A DNA stretch of 64,000 bases from Methylicorpusculum oleiharenae (GTDB taxonomy: Bacteria; Pseudomonadota; Gammaproteobacteria; Methylococcales; Methylomonadaceae). The notes below the pieces were generated by a model. The model had not been told where the DNA came from. It did no database searches and saw only the letters and a program-made list of their open reading frames with translations. Below, in pieces: positions 44,068 through 55,546 of this stretch; position 1 is the stretch's first letter; each line of letters opens with the position of its first letter. The stretch is from the NCBI RefSeq assembly GCF_009828925.2, contig NZ_WUTY02000002.1, positions 62,001 through 126,000 on the forward strand, read 5' to 3'. Both the position numbers and the translations under genes were made by a program.

Positions 44068-47000
44068 ACGCCGCCAATCCTGAAATTTCGCGGCCTTGGG
44101 CCAGTTTGTGCAATAAGGGCAGCAAGTCGTCCATCAAGGCCAGTTCGGCTTGGGTGCGGGCTTTCCAACCCAGTTCCAGGGGGCTGAGTAGATCACTGAG
44201 TTTTTCGCCATCGAAAATCATCCGGCTCATGATGGTATCAACAAAGATTTGCAGGGCCGAGGCTTGCAGACCGTGCTTTTCAGCGATGACGGACAAGTCG
44301 CTGGCGGCCTTGGCGGCTTTGAAGGCTTGGTAACCGTCACGAATGGCGTTTTCATTGAGGCTTTGCCCGACGGGCAAACTGTTGATGTACGCAATGATGT
44401 CGTCGCGCTCGTCCAGCAAATTGGCGCTGGAACTGATCAATTCGATCAGCTCTTCGCGGTTCATTTTTTGTTTGCTGGTTTTTTGAGTGAATTTGGCGAT
44501 CAGGCTCATGATGTAGTCGTAATCGATGACCGCCGAGGCGAACAGCACGAACTCAAATTCCAGTTGTTGCACCGTGCTGGTACCGTCGCCGCCTTTGCCT
44601 TGTTGGGCTTTCAGGCGTTGGGCGGTGTCCAGATACACGCCTTTAAAGCCGCGCAAAGTGTCTTCGGGTAGCAGTTGTTCGACTTGGGCGTGTTGGTCTT
44701 CGCCGAGGTCGGTGTATTGATCTAGCTGGGTTTTCAGGCGCTGCACTTCTTTGAAGTGGTTGATGAATTCGGCGCGGGCCGTGTCCCCCTTCAGGTTGGC
44801 GACTTGTTCCGGTGCGCAGTCCAAACCTTGCGCTTTCATAAAGGTTTCCAATTTGCCGACCGCCGTTTGCAGTTTGTTGATGACCGTCGGCGCGGGATCT
44901 ACCAGCCAGATTTCTTTGGCTTTATCGATGGACTGGCCGGAAAACAAGGCGATGGCGGCATCGACCGCTTGTTCCTGGCCGCGAAAATCCAAGACGTTAC
45001 CCCAAGGTTTGCTGTCGTTCAGTACGCGATTGGTACGCGAGAAGGCTTGGATCAAACCGTGGTATTTGAGGTTTTTATCGACATATAAAGTATTCAGGTA
45101 CTTGGAATCAAAGCCGGTGAGCAGCATGTCCACCACAATGACGATGTCGATTTTGTGTTTGCGCGGGTAATCCTGATTGGAATATTTGTGGTCTTTAATG
45201 CGTTGTTGTACGTCCTGATAGTACAGGTCGAACTCGTTAATGGTGTGGTTGCTGCCGTACTGGGCGTTGTAGTCGGCGATAATCGCCGATAACGCGGCTT
45301 TTTTCTGTTCGGGCTGTTCCTGATTATCGGCTTTTTCTTGCGGTAGGTCGTCTTGCAGTTGCTTGATGTCAGCCAAATTTTTGCCGTTTAGCGTGTCGTT
45401 GTCTTTGGCCAGTGCTTGGGTGGGTGGCGAGAACACGCAAACGACATTCAGCGGTGCGTAGCTGTCGTCTTCGGTCTGTTTTTTGGCCTGAACGGTTTTG
45501 AACAAGTCGTAATAGGCAATCGCATCGTTGATCGACGCCGTAGCCAAAACGGCGTTAAATCGGCGCGAGTTGGTAGCGGCATCGTGTTTGTTCAAGATCG
45601 CGTCGACGACGGCTTGCTGGGAGACGATTTCGCCGGGTTTGAGTTTGGCCTTTTTACCGTTCTGGTCTTCGGGCTGAAAATAATCGATGTGAAAACTCAG
45701 TACGTTTTTGTCATCGATGGCATGGGTGATGGTGTAGGCGTGCAGTTGTTTTTCGAAAATATCCTCGGTAGTTTTGAATGACCCGACCGTGCCGTCGATT
45801 TGCACGTAGTTGGCGTTGTCGTCGAAAATCGGTGTGCCGGTAAAGCCGAACAGTTGCGCGTTGGGGAAGAATTCTTTAATGGCTTTATGGTTTTCGCCGA
45901 ATTGCGAGCGGTGGCATTCGTCGAAGATAAACACGACACGCTTGTCGCGTAGCGGTTCCAGGCGTTGCTTGTAGGTTGGCTTGCCTTTTTGGCTATTGGT
46001 TTGGTTGCGTTTGCTGTTTTCGTCCAGTGCCAGGCCAAGCTTTTGGATGGTGGTGACGATCACTTTGTCGGCGTAGTCTTCGGAGAGCATGCGCCGCACC
46101 AGGGTTTCGGTGTTGGTGTTTTCTTCGACGCAACCTTCCTGGAAGCGGTTGAATTCCTCGCGGGTTTGCCGGTCCAGGTCTTTACGGTCCACCACAAACA
46201 GGCATTTTTCAATATCCGGATTGTCTTTGAGCAGCGTGGAAGCCTTGAACGAGGTGAGGGTTTTGCCGCTGCCGGTGGTGTGCCAGATGTAGCCATTGCC
46301 CCGGTTTTGATGAATGCAATCGACTATCGCCTTGACCGCATAGATTTGGTACGGGCGCATGATCATCAGCTTTTGCTCGCTGGCGACCAGTACCATGTAG
46401 CGACTGATCATTTGGCCCAGTGTGCATTTGGCCAGAAAGCTGTCGGCAAAGTCGTGCAGGTGGGCGATTTTTTGATTGGCTTCGTCGGCCAGTTGGTAAA
46501 TCGGCAAAAAGCGTTCGTCGGCGTTAAAGCTGAAGTGCTGGTTGTGGTTGTTGGCAAAGTAATAGGTATTGCTTTCGTTGCTGACGATAAACAACTGCAT
46601 GAAGCACAGCAGCGTGTTGCTGTAGCCGTTGCCTGGGTCGTTTTTGTACTCGACGATTTGCTCCATCGCCCGGCGCGGGCTCACCTGGAGGGTTTTCAGC
46701 TCAATCTGCACGACCGGCACGCCGTTGATCAGCAGAATCACGTCATAACGGTGATGGCTATTGTCGGTGTTAATGCGCAGCTGGTTGATGACTTCAAAGT
46801 CGTTTTTGCACCAGTCTTTGATATTGACCAGGGTGTAATGTAAAGGTGTGCCGTCTTCACGTTGAAAGTAATTCCGTTCTCGGAGGGTTTTGGCGGCAGT
46901 AAACACGTCGGCAGTGACGATTTCGTCGCGCAGGCGGGCGAATTCGGCATCGGTCAAATGAACACGGTTTAACGCCTCGAATTTTTGGCGGAAGTTTTGT

Positions 47001-47101
47001 TCTAGCGATTCGCGGTCGCGGATGTCTGCGCGGTAACTGTATTTGAGATCGGTGAGTTTGTGGATCAGGCTTTGTTCGATCTGGTTCTCTTTTATGCTCA
47101 T
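44060..47101 (-). CDS. hsdR: Type I restriction endonuclease/translocase subunit
   Basis: A 1013-residue HsdR. The N-terminal nuclease domain shows the Asp of YDVILLINGVPVVQIELKT and its ELK motif. Two RecA-like motor domains follow with Walker A TTGSGKT, DECHRSQFG as the DEAD-type box, GFTGTPIFD, and the later VDMLLTGFDSKYLNTLYVDK and ..QAFSRTNR motifs. The C-terminal helical part binds the methyltransferase core. HsdR pulls in unmethylated DNA by ATP hydrolysis and cuts at a distance. It is the first gene of the operon and overlaps the next by 8 bases. Confidence 0.95.
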   Translation of the reverse strand: MSIKENQIEQSLIHKLTDLKYSYRADIRDRESLEQNFRQKFEALNRVHLTDAEFARLRDEIVTADVFTAAKTLRERNYFQREDGTPLHYTLVNIKDWCKNDFEVINQLRINTDNSHHRYDVILLINGVPVVQIELKTLQVSPRRAMEQIVEYKNDPGNGYSNTLLCFMQLFIVSNESNTYYFANNHNQHFSFNADERFLPIYQLADEANQKIAHLHDFADSFLAKCTLGQMISRYMVLVASEQKLMIMRPYQIYAVKAIVDCIHQNRGNGYIWHTTGSGKTLTSFKASTLLKDNPDIEKCLFVVDRKDLDRQTREEFNRFQEGCVEENTNTETLVRRMLSEDYADKVIVTTIQKLGLALDENSKRNQTNSQKGKPTYKQRLEPLRDKRVVFIFDECHRSQFGENHKAIKEFFPNAQLFGFTGTPIFDDNANYVQIDGTVGSFKTTEDIFEKQLHAYTITHAIDDKNVLSFHIDYFQPEDQNGKKAKLKPGEIVSQQAVVDAILNKHDAATNSRRFNAVLATASINDAIAYYDLFKTVQAKKQTEDDSYAPLNVVCVFSPPTQALAKDNDTLNGKNLADIKQLQDDLPQEKADNQEQPEQKKAALSAIIADYNAQYGSNHTINEFDLYYQDVQQRIKDHKYSNQDYPRKHKIDIVIVVDMLLTGFDSKYLNTLYVDKNLKYHGLIQAFSRTNRVLNDSKPWGNVLDFRGQEQAVDAAIALFSGQSIDKAKEIWLVDPAPTVINKLQTAVGKLETFMKAQGLDCAPEQVANLKGDTARAEFINHFKEVQRLKTQLDQYTDLGEDQHAQVEQLLPEDTLRGFKGVYLDTAQRLKAQQGKGGDGTSTVQQLEFEFVLFASAVIDYDYIMSLIAKFTQKTSKQKMNREELIELISSSANLLDERDDIIAYINSLPVGQSLNENAIRDGYQAFKAAKAASDLSVIAEKHGLQASALQIFVDTIMSRMIFDGEKLSDLLSPLELGWKARTQAELALMDDLLPLLHKLAQGREISGLAAYE

Positions 47102-47178
47102 TGAAAAGACGGAAGTCCCTTTACTCGAAAAAATAATATTGGTGAGAACATCTCTGTTTTGGATTGGCCTATTTCACT

Positions 47179-47496
47179 TTAGGCAATCGCTTCCAGTCCG
47201 TTTTTGGCGACCAGGGACAGGAGCTTTAAGGATGCCCCTTGCGGGTGTTTCTCACCGCGTTCCCATTGACTGACCAAGCCGGTCGTAACGTTCAAATGCC
47301 TTGCAAATACGGCTTGGCTTGCACGTTCACGTAGCCGAAGCGCGCGGATTTCTTCCGGCTGTAAGGGTTTGACCGGAGTTAAGCATAGTTCATCAAATTT
47401 GCGCATAGTGCGCTTATCCATGACGCCCGCCTCATGCAAGCCTTCGGCGGTTTCATGCACGGAGGCCATCAAACGGCTACGGTATTGTTTTTTCAT
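47179..47496 (-). CDS. XRE-family antitoxin (HigA-like)
   Basis: A 105-residue protein with a central Cro/C1 helix-turn-helix (SQAVFARHLNVTTGLVSQWERGEKHP, about 66-91) and a helical N-terminal part that would wrap the toxin. Its start overlaps the toxin gene by 20 bases; toxin first and antitoxin second is the HigBA order. It probably represses the pair by binding the dyad at 47906-47920. Transcription may run on toward hsdR, 77 bases downstream. Confidence 0.88.
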   Translation of the reverse strand: MKKQYRSRLMASVHETAEGLHEAGVMDKRTMRKFDELCLTPVKPLQPEEIRALRLRERASQAVFARHLNVTTGLVSQWERGEKHPQGASLKLLSLVAKNGLEAIA

Positions 47497-47863
47497 CGCA
47501 GATTACCTCTATCAATGTCTTATTCGCCAATGCGCAGTTCAGTGCTGCATCGTCATACTCCAGCATGACAGCCGCTAATTTCCGTAAAGCGACCAATTCA
47601 TCATCATCTATGTTGGCCTGTTCATTTTTGGCAAAACCATGCACAAAAAACGCGAGTGAACCGATGCGGAACAAAATCAGGGTGCGGAACCCGCCAGATT
47701 TGCCGCCACCACTGCGGGCGACACGTTGTTTAATGACACCACCGCCCAAATCAGCATCTAGTAATCCCCTTTCGGCATCACTGACTGCCTTACAGAGGCT
47801 TGAATCGTCTATTCCTGATTTTTTGGCAAATCGTGTGAACGCCTTATTTTTGAATATCCGCAC
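47477..47863 (-). CDS. RelE-superfamily toxin
   Basis: A 128-residue basic protein with the pattern of one RelE-like toxin family (PF06296 type): FTRFAKKSGIDDSSLCKAV, GGGVIKQRVARSGGGKSGGFRTLILF and FFVHGFAKNEQANID. Family members cut mRNA on the ribosome. It is paired with the overlapping XRE gene. The pair sits upstream of the restriction operon and may stabilise the island. Confidence 0.85.
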   Translation of the reverse strand: MRIFKNKAFTRFAKKSGIDDSSLCKAVSDAERGLLDADLGGGVIKQRVARSGGGKSGGFRTLILFRIGSLAFFVHGFAKNEQANIDDDELVALRKLAAVMLEYDDAALNCALANKTLIEVICDEKTIP

Positions 47864-47901
47864 GCAGTCCTGTTGGTTTATTCCACCATTTTTGTCTTTT
47901 A

Positions 47902-47930
47902 AATATAGCGCTTAGTGCTACAGTTTGCAA
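47902..47930 (-). promoter_or_regulatory. Promoter with operator dyad of the toxin-antitoxin pair
   Basis: On the - strand TTGCAA (47925-47930) and TATATT (47902-47907) are spaced 17 bases. Between and over the -10 lies the near palindrome TAGCGCTTAGTGCTA (47906-47920), a fitting site for the XRE antitoxin. Confidence 0.55.
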
Positions 47931-48013
47931 TAAAAAGACCAAGTTATTGGCAGCGATCCGACCGGCCTTTTCGCAGTGCATAAGAAATAAACCGGAACAT
48001 TAAATGCCTAACA

Positions 48014-48256
48014 TCATTTTTCTGAGCGAATAGTTCGATAGCCCTTTTTACATTTAGCTGTACACAACTTCTTCCCGGCGACGATGGCGTCTTCCTGGGT
48101 GTCAAACCACTCCTTTCTGACGGTACCGGGTGAGCCAACCCTGCCCCACTCCTTGATCAGTGACCAATCATCAAACAGGCCTGGCGTGACAAACATCTGG
48201 TAAAACCGATGCATGTTGTTTTCGGTGTCGTGTCTTTCAAGATATAGATGATTCAT
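48014..48256 (-). CDS. WGR-domain small protein
   Basis: An 80-residue stand-alone WGR domain: YLERHDTENNMHRFYQMFV, LIKEWGRVGSPGTVRKEWF and KKLCTAKCKKGYR. The WGR motif itself is at about residues 37-39. WGR domains bind nucleic acid or sense DNA breaks in PARPs and occur alone in bacterial mobile regions. The gene ends before the toxin-antitoxin promoter and begins 3 bases after the resolvase gene stop, so both probably share a transcript. Confidence 0.8.
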   Translation of the reverse strand: MNHLYLERHDTENNMHRFYQMFVTPGLFDDWSLIKEWGRVGSPGTVRKEWFDTQEDAIVAGKKLCTAKCKKGYRTIRSEK

Positions 48257-48259
48257 CAG

Positions 48260-48880
48260 TTACCCCCCAGAAGAGTGGACCGTATTGTCAGTTTGCGGTG
48301 ATTTCATCACCGCTTCCCGAATCCGCATAATGGTTTGCCGGGTGGTTTTAAATTCCCGAGCCAACTCCGAAACATTGCTGCCAGTGGCCAATCGTTTGAC
48401 AACGTCAGCACGCGCTTCCGCATTAAGTGCCGGTGGTCGGCCAAACTGTTTACCCGCTGCCTTCGCGCGACTAATGCCCGCTTGGGTTCGCTCAATCAGC
48501 AAGTCACGCTCAAACTCAGCAACCGCTGCGATGACCTGCATAGTCATCTTGCCGGCAGAACTGGTCAGATCAACCCCGCCTAACGCCAGACAATGGACCC
48601 GCACGCCGGAATCAGAAAGGTGCTCGACCGTGGCTCTGACATCCATGGCGTTGCGACCGAGCCGATCCAGTTTGGTCACCACCAACACATCCCCCGCTTC
48701 CATGCGGTCGATTAACTTATTAAAGCCAGGTCTTTCTTTAGCCGCGACTGAACCACTGATGCTTTCTTCAATCAAACGATGTGGCTGGATAGCAAAACCG
48801 GCGGCTTGAATTTCCCGGCTTTGATTTTGGGTCGTCTGGTCTGTGGTCGACACTCGACAGTAAGCAAAAACGCGTGACAT
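48260..48880 (-). CDS. Serine recombinase/resolvase of a Tn3-type module lacking tnpA
   Basis: A 206-residue resolvase: [14 protein letters not shown] with the catalytic Ser near residue 10, [18 protein letters not shown], the [14 protein letters not shown] helix and a C-terminal helix-turn-helix ([19 protein letters not shown]). A res-like region lies just upstream (48881-49015), then a divergent toxin-antitoxin pair. That layout is known from Tn3-family transposons that carry toxin-antitoxin genes beside tnpR, but no transposase gene is here. It is clearly distinct from the two resolvases at the left. Confidence 0.92.
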   Translation of the reverse strand: MSRVFAYCRVSTTDQTTQNQSREIQAAGFAIQPHRLIEESISGSVAAKERPGFNKLIDRMEAGDVLVVTKLDRLGRNAMDVRATVEHLSDSGVRVHCLALGGVDLTSSAGKMTMQVIAAVAEFERDLLIERTQAGISRAKAAGKQFGRPPALNAEARADVVKRLATGSNVSELAREFKTTRQTIMRIREAVMKSPQTDNTVHSSGG

Positions 48881-49015
48881 GCGCTAATTCCGTCCGAAAA
48901 GGATGTACGAATTATAACACATGTCCGTAATTCAATTAGCCTACTTTAGTACATACCCTGTGAGGACTGTCCGAAACCGGTTGGTTTCGTACCGCTGATA
49001 TTGAAATACAATCCC
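48881..49015. other. Putative res region between resolvase and toxin-antitoxin genes
   Basis: Several resolvase-type half-sites are visible: CGTCCGAAAA and TGTACGAATTATAACACA near 48890-48925, ATGTCCGTAATT near 48921, and a clear dyad CGAAACC-GGTT-GGTTTCG at 48972-48989. Spacing suggests three subsites, not resolved further. Confidence 0.45.
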
Positions 49016-49092
49016 ATGATTTTGGCTCACCAACATCGCAATATTGGTGCTATAGTGCCATCGTGCATTAGTAATACTCTGGAGGTTATATA

Positions 49093-49371
49093 ATGTCATC
49101 AGTAACTACTCAACCTAGCGTCAAGGTCATTGGCGCAAACGGGCAAATCTCACTCGGCAAACAATACGCTGGACGACAAGTCCTGGTGGAAGAGCAGGAG
49201 CCTGGGGTCTGGCTGGTACGCACAGCGACTGTCATTCCAGACAACGAACGCTGGCTGCACCAACCCAAAATGGCGACTGATCTGCAAAATGCCTTGTCTT
49301 GGGCGCAAGCCAATTCACCCAGCGATAGCAATGTTGACACGCTGCTGGAGAAACTGAATGGCCAAAATTGA
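49093..49371 (+). CDS. AbrB/MazE-like antitoxin
   Basis: A 92-residue protein. The first half (VKVIGANGQISLGKQYAGRQ, then VWLVRTATVIP) has the strand pattern of AbrB-type swapped-hairpin DNA-binding domains; the acidic C-terminal part would bind the toxin. GGAGG lies 7 bases upstream. A dyad CACCAA...TTGGTG at 49028-49049 sits before a TATAGT -10 candidate (49051-49056) and could be its operator. It overlaps the next gene by 14 bases. Confidence 0.75.
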   Translation: MSSVTTQPSVKVIGANGQISLGKQYAGRQVLVEEQEPGVWLVRTATVIPDNERWLHQPKMATDLQNALSWAQANSPSDSNVDTLLEKLNGQN

Positions 49372-49684
49372 CCCGGATGGACTGGTCAGGCTTGACCTTA
49401 ATAACCCCGTTTTTCAAGAAAATCTACTGACACTGCAAAAGGTAGAAAGACACGCAGCTATAGAAACCCTTAACAAGCTTCGGCAGATGACCTGGAACCA
49501 GGTCTATCGCGACAGCGGCCTGAAGTGGGAAAAAATCATTAGTATCAAGCCACCGAACGGAATTGATGCTATCTATTCGTTGCGTATTACCCAAGCACGA
49601 AGAGCAACGGCCTATCGAGAGGGTGAGTTTATTCGCCTTCTGACCATAGCCTCTGATCACGATAGCACCTACGGCAAGAAATGA
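49358..49684 (+). CDS. RelE/ParE-like toxin
   Basis: A 108-residue protein. The C-terminal block GLKWEKIISIKPPNGIDAIYSLRI, then RRATAYREGEFIRLLTIASDHD, is the usual final sheet of RelE/ParE-like toxins (YSLRI..RRA...R.G.F..L.I..DHD). It overlaps the antitoxin gene, as toxin-antitoxin pairs do. The target (ribosome or gyrase) cannot be told. The pair belongs with the resolvase at 48260. Confidence 0.75.
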   Translation: MAKIDPDGLVRLDLNNPVFQENLLTLQKVERHAAIETLNKLRQMTWNQVYRDSGLKWEKIISIKPPNGIDAIYSLRITQARRATAYREGEFIRLLTIASDHDSTYGKK

Positions 49685-50114
49685 TGGATTTTGCCCATCG
49701 TGGTTGAATATTCGGGTAAATGTCGCCAGGAAAAATAAATCGTAGCCCATTTCTCTTTTTGGCTGCGGGTTGACGGGCAAGTACCGACCCATTTTTGCCA
49801 CTCGCGCTCCTCCAAAGCCGCCAGTCGACCGAAGCCAGATTCTGGAACTAGAGGGCAAGAAAGCAGACATTGGCGACCTCACCCAATCGGCTAATTTGCG
49901 ACATTCAGTTAGCTGAAAAAGATTGTTCACCAGCGGCTGGTTTTGGTTGTGGAGCTGACTTTTAGGTTCAAGCGCGGTTATTCCGGGGATTGCAAACTGG
50001 ATGCAACAAACGCCAGCAATAAGCAAGAGTAATTGGGGTATTCGCTGCCAATTTCAGCTTCAGTTGCGATACTGCATTTATGGTGTTCAATTATCCAAAT
50101 TTCAAAATTGAAGG
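49685..50114. other. Intergenic stretch, no gene recognised
   Basis: Between the toxin gene and the oxyR stop there is a - strand open frame (49424-50026) that partly covers the toxin gene and has no recognisable domain. I see no RNA gene, repeat end or clear terminator. It may be decayed transposon border DNA. Confidence 0.5.
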
Positions 50115-50990
50115 TCAGGACAGCGGTTTATAAGCCATTAGCTTGGCCAATGTCTCAAGAATGGCGCTACGGGGATGAGACCGCTGCCAAACAAGCGCAA
50201 TTGTCCGGCTCGGCCGCTGACTGATATTGATATAGCGAATGTCGTTATCCTCAGGCTGAACGGCGACGGAAGGCATCAACGTAACCCCGACGCCGTTTTT
50301 GACCATGAAACGCAGGGTTTCCAGGCTGGAAGCCCGAAAGTCGTGTTCCACGAATCGCGATGGATCGCACAACTTCAAGGCCTGATCGCGCAGGCAATGA
50401 CCCTCGTCCAGTAACAGCAGATTCTCCTTGGCCGCCATGTTTAAGTCTACTTTCTCCAGATCAGCCAGAGGGTGATCTACGCCTACTGCCAAAGTAAATG
50501 GGTCTTCAAATAGTATTCGACATTCCAAAGAGTCATGCTCTACCGGCAGGGCTAGTAAAGCCGCGTCCAGTTTTTTGCCGAGCAGCAATTCGATGAGCGA
50601 ATTGGTTTTTTCCTCGACCAGTTGTAACTTAAAATCCGGATAGTGTTGCTTGATGCGAAATACATACTCCGGCAGCACATAGCTCGCTAGAGAAGGGAAC
50701 GCCCCCAGCGACAGCATGTTGCGATGCCGACCGCTGGCGTGGATGGCGATTTGCCGAATGCCCTGAACGTCGGCGAGAATTCTTTTCGCAATCGGTAAAA
50801 TTTCTTGGCAAGTATCCGTCACTTCCACGCTATTTTTCTCGCGCACGAACAGGTCTACTCCCAAGTAATCCTCTAGTTTTTTGATCTGAGTGCTCAACGT
50901 TGGCTGGCCGATCGAGCATTGGTCGGCCGCCTGACTAAAATTTCTTAATTCCGCTACCGCCACCAGGTAGCTCAAATCACGCAAGTTCAT
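50115..50990 (-). CDS. oxyR: OxyR hydrogen-peroxide regulator
   Basis: A 291-residue LysR-type regulator. The N-terminal helix-turn-helix is at about 18-38 (FSQAADQCSIGQPTLSTQIKKLE). The redox cysteines are exactly at Cys199 (DEGHC) and Cys208 (KLC), the E. coli OxyR numbering. Peroxide oxidises them to a disulfide and turns on defence genes. The gene is divergent from katG across 300 bases, so it very likely controls katG. Confidence 0.95.
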   Translation of the reverse strand: MNLRDLSYLVAVAELRNFSQAADQCSIGQPTLSTQIKKLEDYLGVDLFVREKNSVEVTDTCQEILPIAKRILADVQGIRQIAIHASGRHRNMLSLGAFPSLASYVLPEYVFRIKQHYPDFKLQLVEEKTNSLIELLLGKKLDAALLALPVEHDSLECRILFEDPFTLAVGVDHPLADLEKVDLNMAAKENLLLLDEGHCLRDQALKLCDPSRFVEHDFRASSLETLRFMVKNGVGVTLMPSVAVQPEDNDIRYINISQRPSRTIALVWQRSHPRSAILETLAKLMAYKPLS

Positions 50991-53513
<2,523 letters not shown>

Positions 53514-53525
53514 TTTAAGCTCGCT

Positions 53526-53566
53526 AGGCCCCCAATCTGACCGTAAAAAAGTCAAGTTGGGGGCCT
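53526..53566 (+). terminator. Long hairpin after katG, probable terminator
   Basis: AGGCCCCCAA (53526-53535) pairs perfectly with TTGGGGGCCT (53557-53566), with inner pairing GAC/GTC. It starts 13 bases after the katG stop. No T-run follows, so it may also stabilise the message. Confidence 0.6.
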
Positions 53567-53886
53567 GCTAAACTTAAAGGACTGGAATATGAATTACAGC
53601 AGACATATGCTATCGAGGATAGTTGAATGACGCCTTGGGGTCGATTGGACACAGTGACGAACGGCCGCTTTCAGGTATCGGAATTCAATGACAGCTTTCC
53701 GGCGATGAATCTGAAGAGCAGACAGTCGCCGAGCGACCCTTTTCCGCCGATCACCTCTGTCAATCGAATATGTCTGTAGCACTTCAATTAGCTGCCATTC
53801 CGCTTGCTTTGAAAAACTTGAGAGTCAAGGGCTCACTGAACGCTTATCAGTCCTATAGCCGGTTATTAAATAAGAGACCGTGCATC
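53567..53886. other. Gene-less stretch after katG
   Basis: Short open frames here are not supported by ribosome sites or known domains. I see no repeat or RNA structure of note. Confidence 0.5.
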
Positions 53887-54768
53887 TCAGTCTGCCGCCT
53901 CTCTTAGCATCGCAGCTAAGCGTTGCACACCCGGCCCGGCAAAGTCTGAGCGAGTTACAATCAGATACAGAAGGATTTCTCGAACCGAGCCTTCTTGTAA
54001 TGGCAAGGGCTTGAGTAATCCTGCCGCTAACTCCTTGCGAATATGGGTTTCCGGTAACCAAGCAAAACCATAACGGTTTGACACTGCCTCAATCGACGTA
54101 GCGATTTGGCTGACCGTCCAACGCTGATCAACTTCAACCGTCACCGCCCGTTGATCGCGCTTGCTGCCGGAATCGCGCACCACGATATGCCGGAAATTCC
54201 GCAGATCGCGATAAGTCAAGGCATGCGATTGCTGGTGTAAGGGATGATCAACATGGGCCACGGCTAATAACCTGACCTGTGTCAGCACATCACCCAGAAA
54301 GCCCGGCGGTACCTGCGGCGAAATCGCCAAATCAACCTGTCCGCTCAACAGCGCATCAGCGGTACCGCCCAACACCGATTCGATCAGTTCGACGCGTGTA
54401 CCGGGACTTTCCAGACCAAACCGATCCAGACAAGCCAACAACTTAGCCGATGGAAACAGGATTTCAACGGCGAGAGTGATGGTGGCTTCCCAACCAGCGG
54501 ACAGCTTATGCGCCGCTTGCTCCAGTTCATTGGCTTCGTTCACCAACGCCAATGCGCGCCGATAAAGCATCTGTCCGGTTGGCGTCAGCATGGATTTTCG
54601 CCCATGAATCTCAAAGGCTTTGACGTTCAGCAGGGTTTCAATTTTTTGCACGGCGTAAGTGACCGCAGACTGGCTTTTATTGAGTTTTTCAGCCGCCCGA
54701 GCGTAACCGCCCGCATCGACCACTTCGATCAGGGCGCGCCATTGTTCCAGCGTAATGTATGGACTCAC
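53887..54768 (-). CDS. LysR-family transcriptional regulator
   Basis: A 293-residue regulator with the N-terminal helix-turn-helix (GGYARAAEKLNKSQSAVTYAVQKIE at about 20-44) and a substrate-binding domain of the type that senses small organic molecules. It is divergent from the azoR-yceI-pirin-dioxygenase operon across 106 bases, an AT-rich stretch fit for a LysR site. It should regulate that operon, perhaps in response to quinones or other electrophiles. Confidence 0.92.
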   Translation of the reverse strand: MSPYITLEQWRALIEVVDAGGYARAAEKLNKSQSAVTYAVQKIETLLNVKAFEIHGRKSMLTPTGQMLYRRALALVNEANELEQAAHKLSAGWEATITLAVEILFPSAKLLACLDRFGLESPGTRVELIESVLGGTADALLSGQVDLAISPQVPPGFLGDVLTQVRLLAVAHVDHPLHQQSHALTYRDLRNFRHIVVRDSGSKRDQRAVTVEVDQRWTVSQIATSIEAVSNRYGFAWLPETHIRKELAAGLLKPLPLQEGSVREILLYLIVTRSDFAGPGVQRLAAMLREAAD

Positions 54769-54874
54769 GGAAACCTATCGAATAAATGAATCATTATTAG
54801 CCAATAATTATACTTTTTTATCGATCAATTAACGATTTAAATAACACCATCGTTACCAATCGAGGAAAAATGCC

Positions 54875-55477
54875 ATGACCACCTTACTTCAAATCCAATC
54901 CAGCTTATTTTCAGCAGACGGACAATCTAGCCAACTGACCAATGAATTTGTCTCCGCTTGGCAGCGTAATCAGCCGGCTAGCCAAATCAAAGTACGCGAT
55001 CTGGCCTTATCGCCCTTGCCGCATATCAACGCGGAACAGGTCACCGCTTTTTTCACGCCATCCGAAAGTCGAACGGCGGCGCAGCAAAAATTGGTCGATC
55101 TAACGGATGATTTGATCAATGAACTAAAACACTCAGACATCATCGTCATCGGTATGCCCATGTATAACTTCGGCATTCCATCGACGCTTAAAGCTTACTT
55201 TGATCACATTGCCCGTGCCGGCGTAACGTTTCGTTATACGGAAAATGGCCCAGTAGGCTTATTGACCGGCAAAAAGGCCTATATCTTTGCAACGCGTGGC
55301 GGCCAGTACGCTGGAACGGCACTGGATACGCAAACCACGTATGTTCGGGATTTCCTCGGTTTTCTGGGTATTACTGATGTTGAATTCATTTACGCCGAGG
55401 GCATGAACATGGGTACCGATATCAAAGAAAAAGCCTTGGCAGAAGTCAAAAGGAAGTTGGATGCGTTGGCCGCGTGA
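54875..55477 (+). CDS. azoR: FMN-dependent NADH-azoreductase/quinone reductase
   Basis: A 200-residue flavodoxin-like enzyme with the FMN-binding block IVIGMPMYNFGIPSTLKAYFDH (about 89-110) and the later ATRGGQYAG. AzoR proteins reduce quinones and azo dyes by two electrons and protect against thiol stress. AGGAAAA precedes the ATG. It is the first gene of a four-gene run under the divergent LysR gene. Confidence 0.93.
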   Translation: MTTLLQIQSSLFSADGQSSQLTNEFVSAWQRNQPASQIKVRDLALSPLPHINAEQVTAFFTPSESRTAAQQKLVDLTDDLINELKHSDIIVIGMPMYNFGIPSTLKAYFDHIARAGVTFRYTENGPVGLLTGKKAYIFATRGGQYAGTALDTQTTYVRDFLGFLGITDVEFIYAEGMNMGTDIKEKALAEVKRKLDALAA

Positions 55478-55546
55478 AAGCCAATAAACGTCATCTTGAG
55501 TACATTTCGACCAACCGATTTTTTCCATAACCGCAGGAGATTGACC

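Noticed and set aside
45965-46843. A 292-codon frame antisense to hsdR.
   Set aside because: It mirrors conserved helicase codons, has no ribosome site and no family resemblance.
49424-50026. A 200-codon - strand frame between the toxin gene and oxyR.
   Set aside because: It overlaps the toxin gene on the other strand, lacks a ribosome site and no domain is visible.
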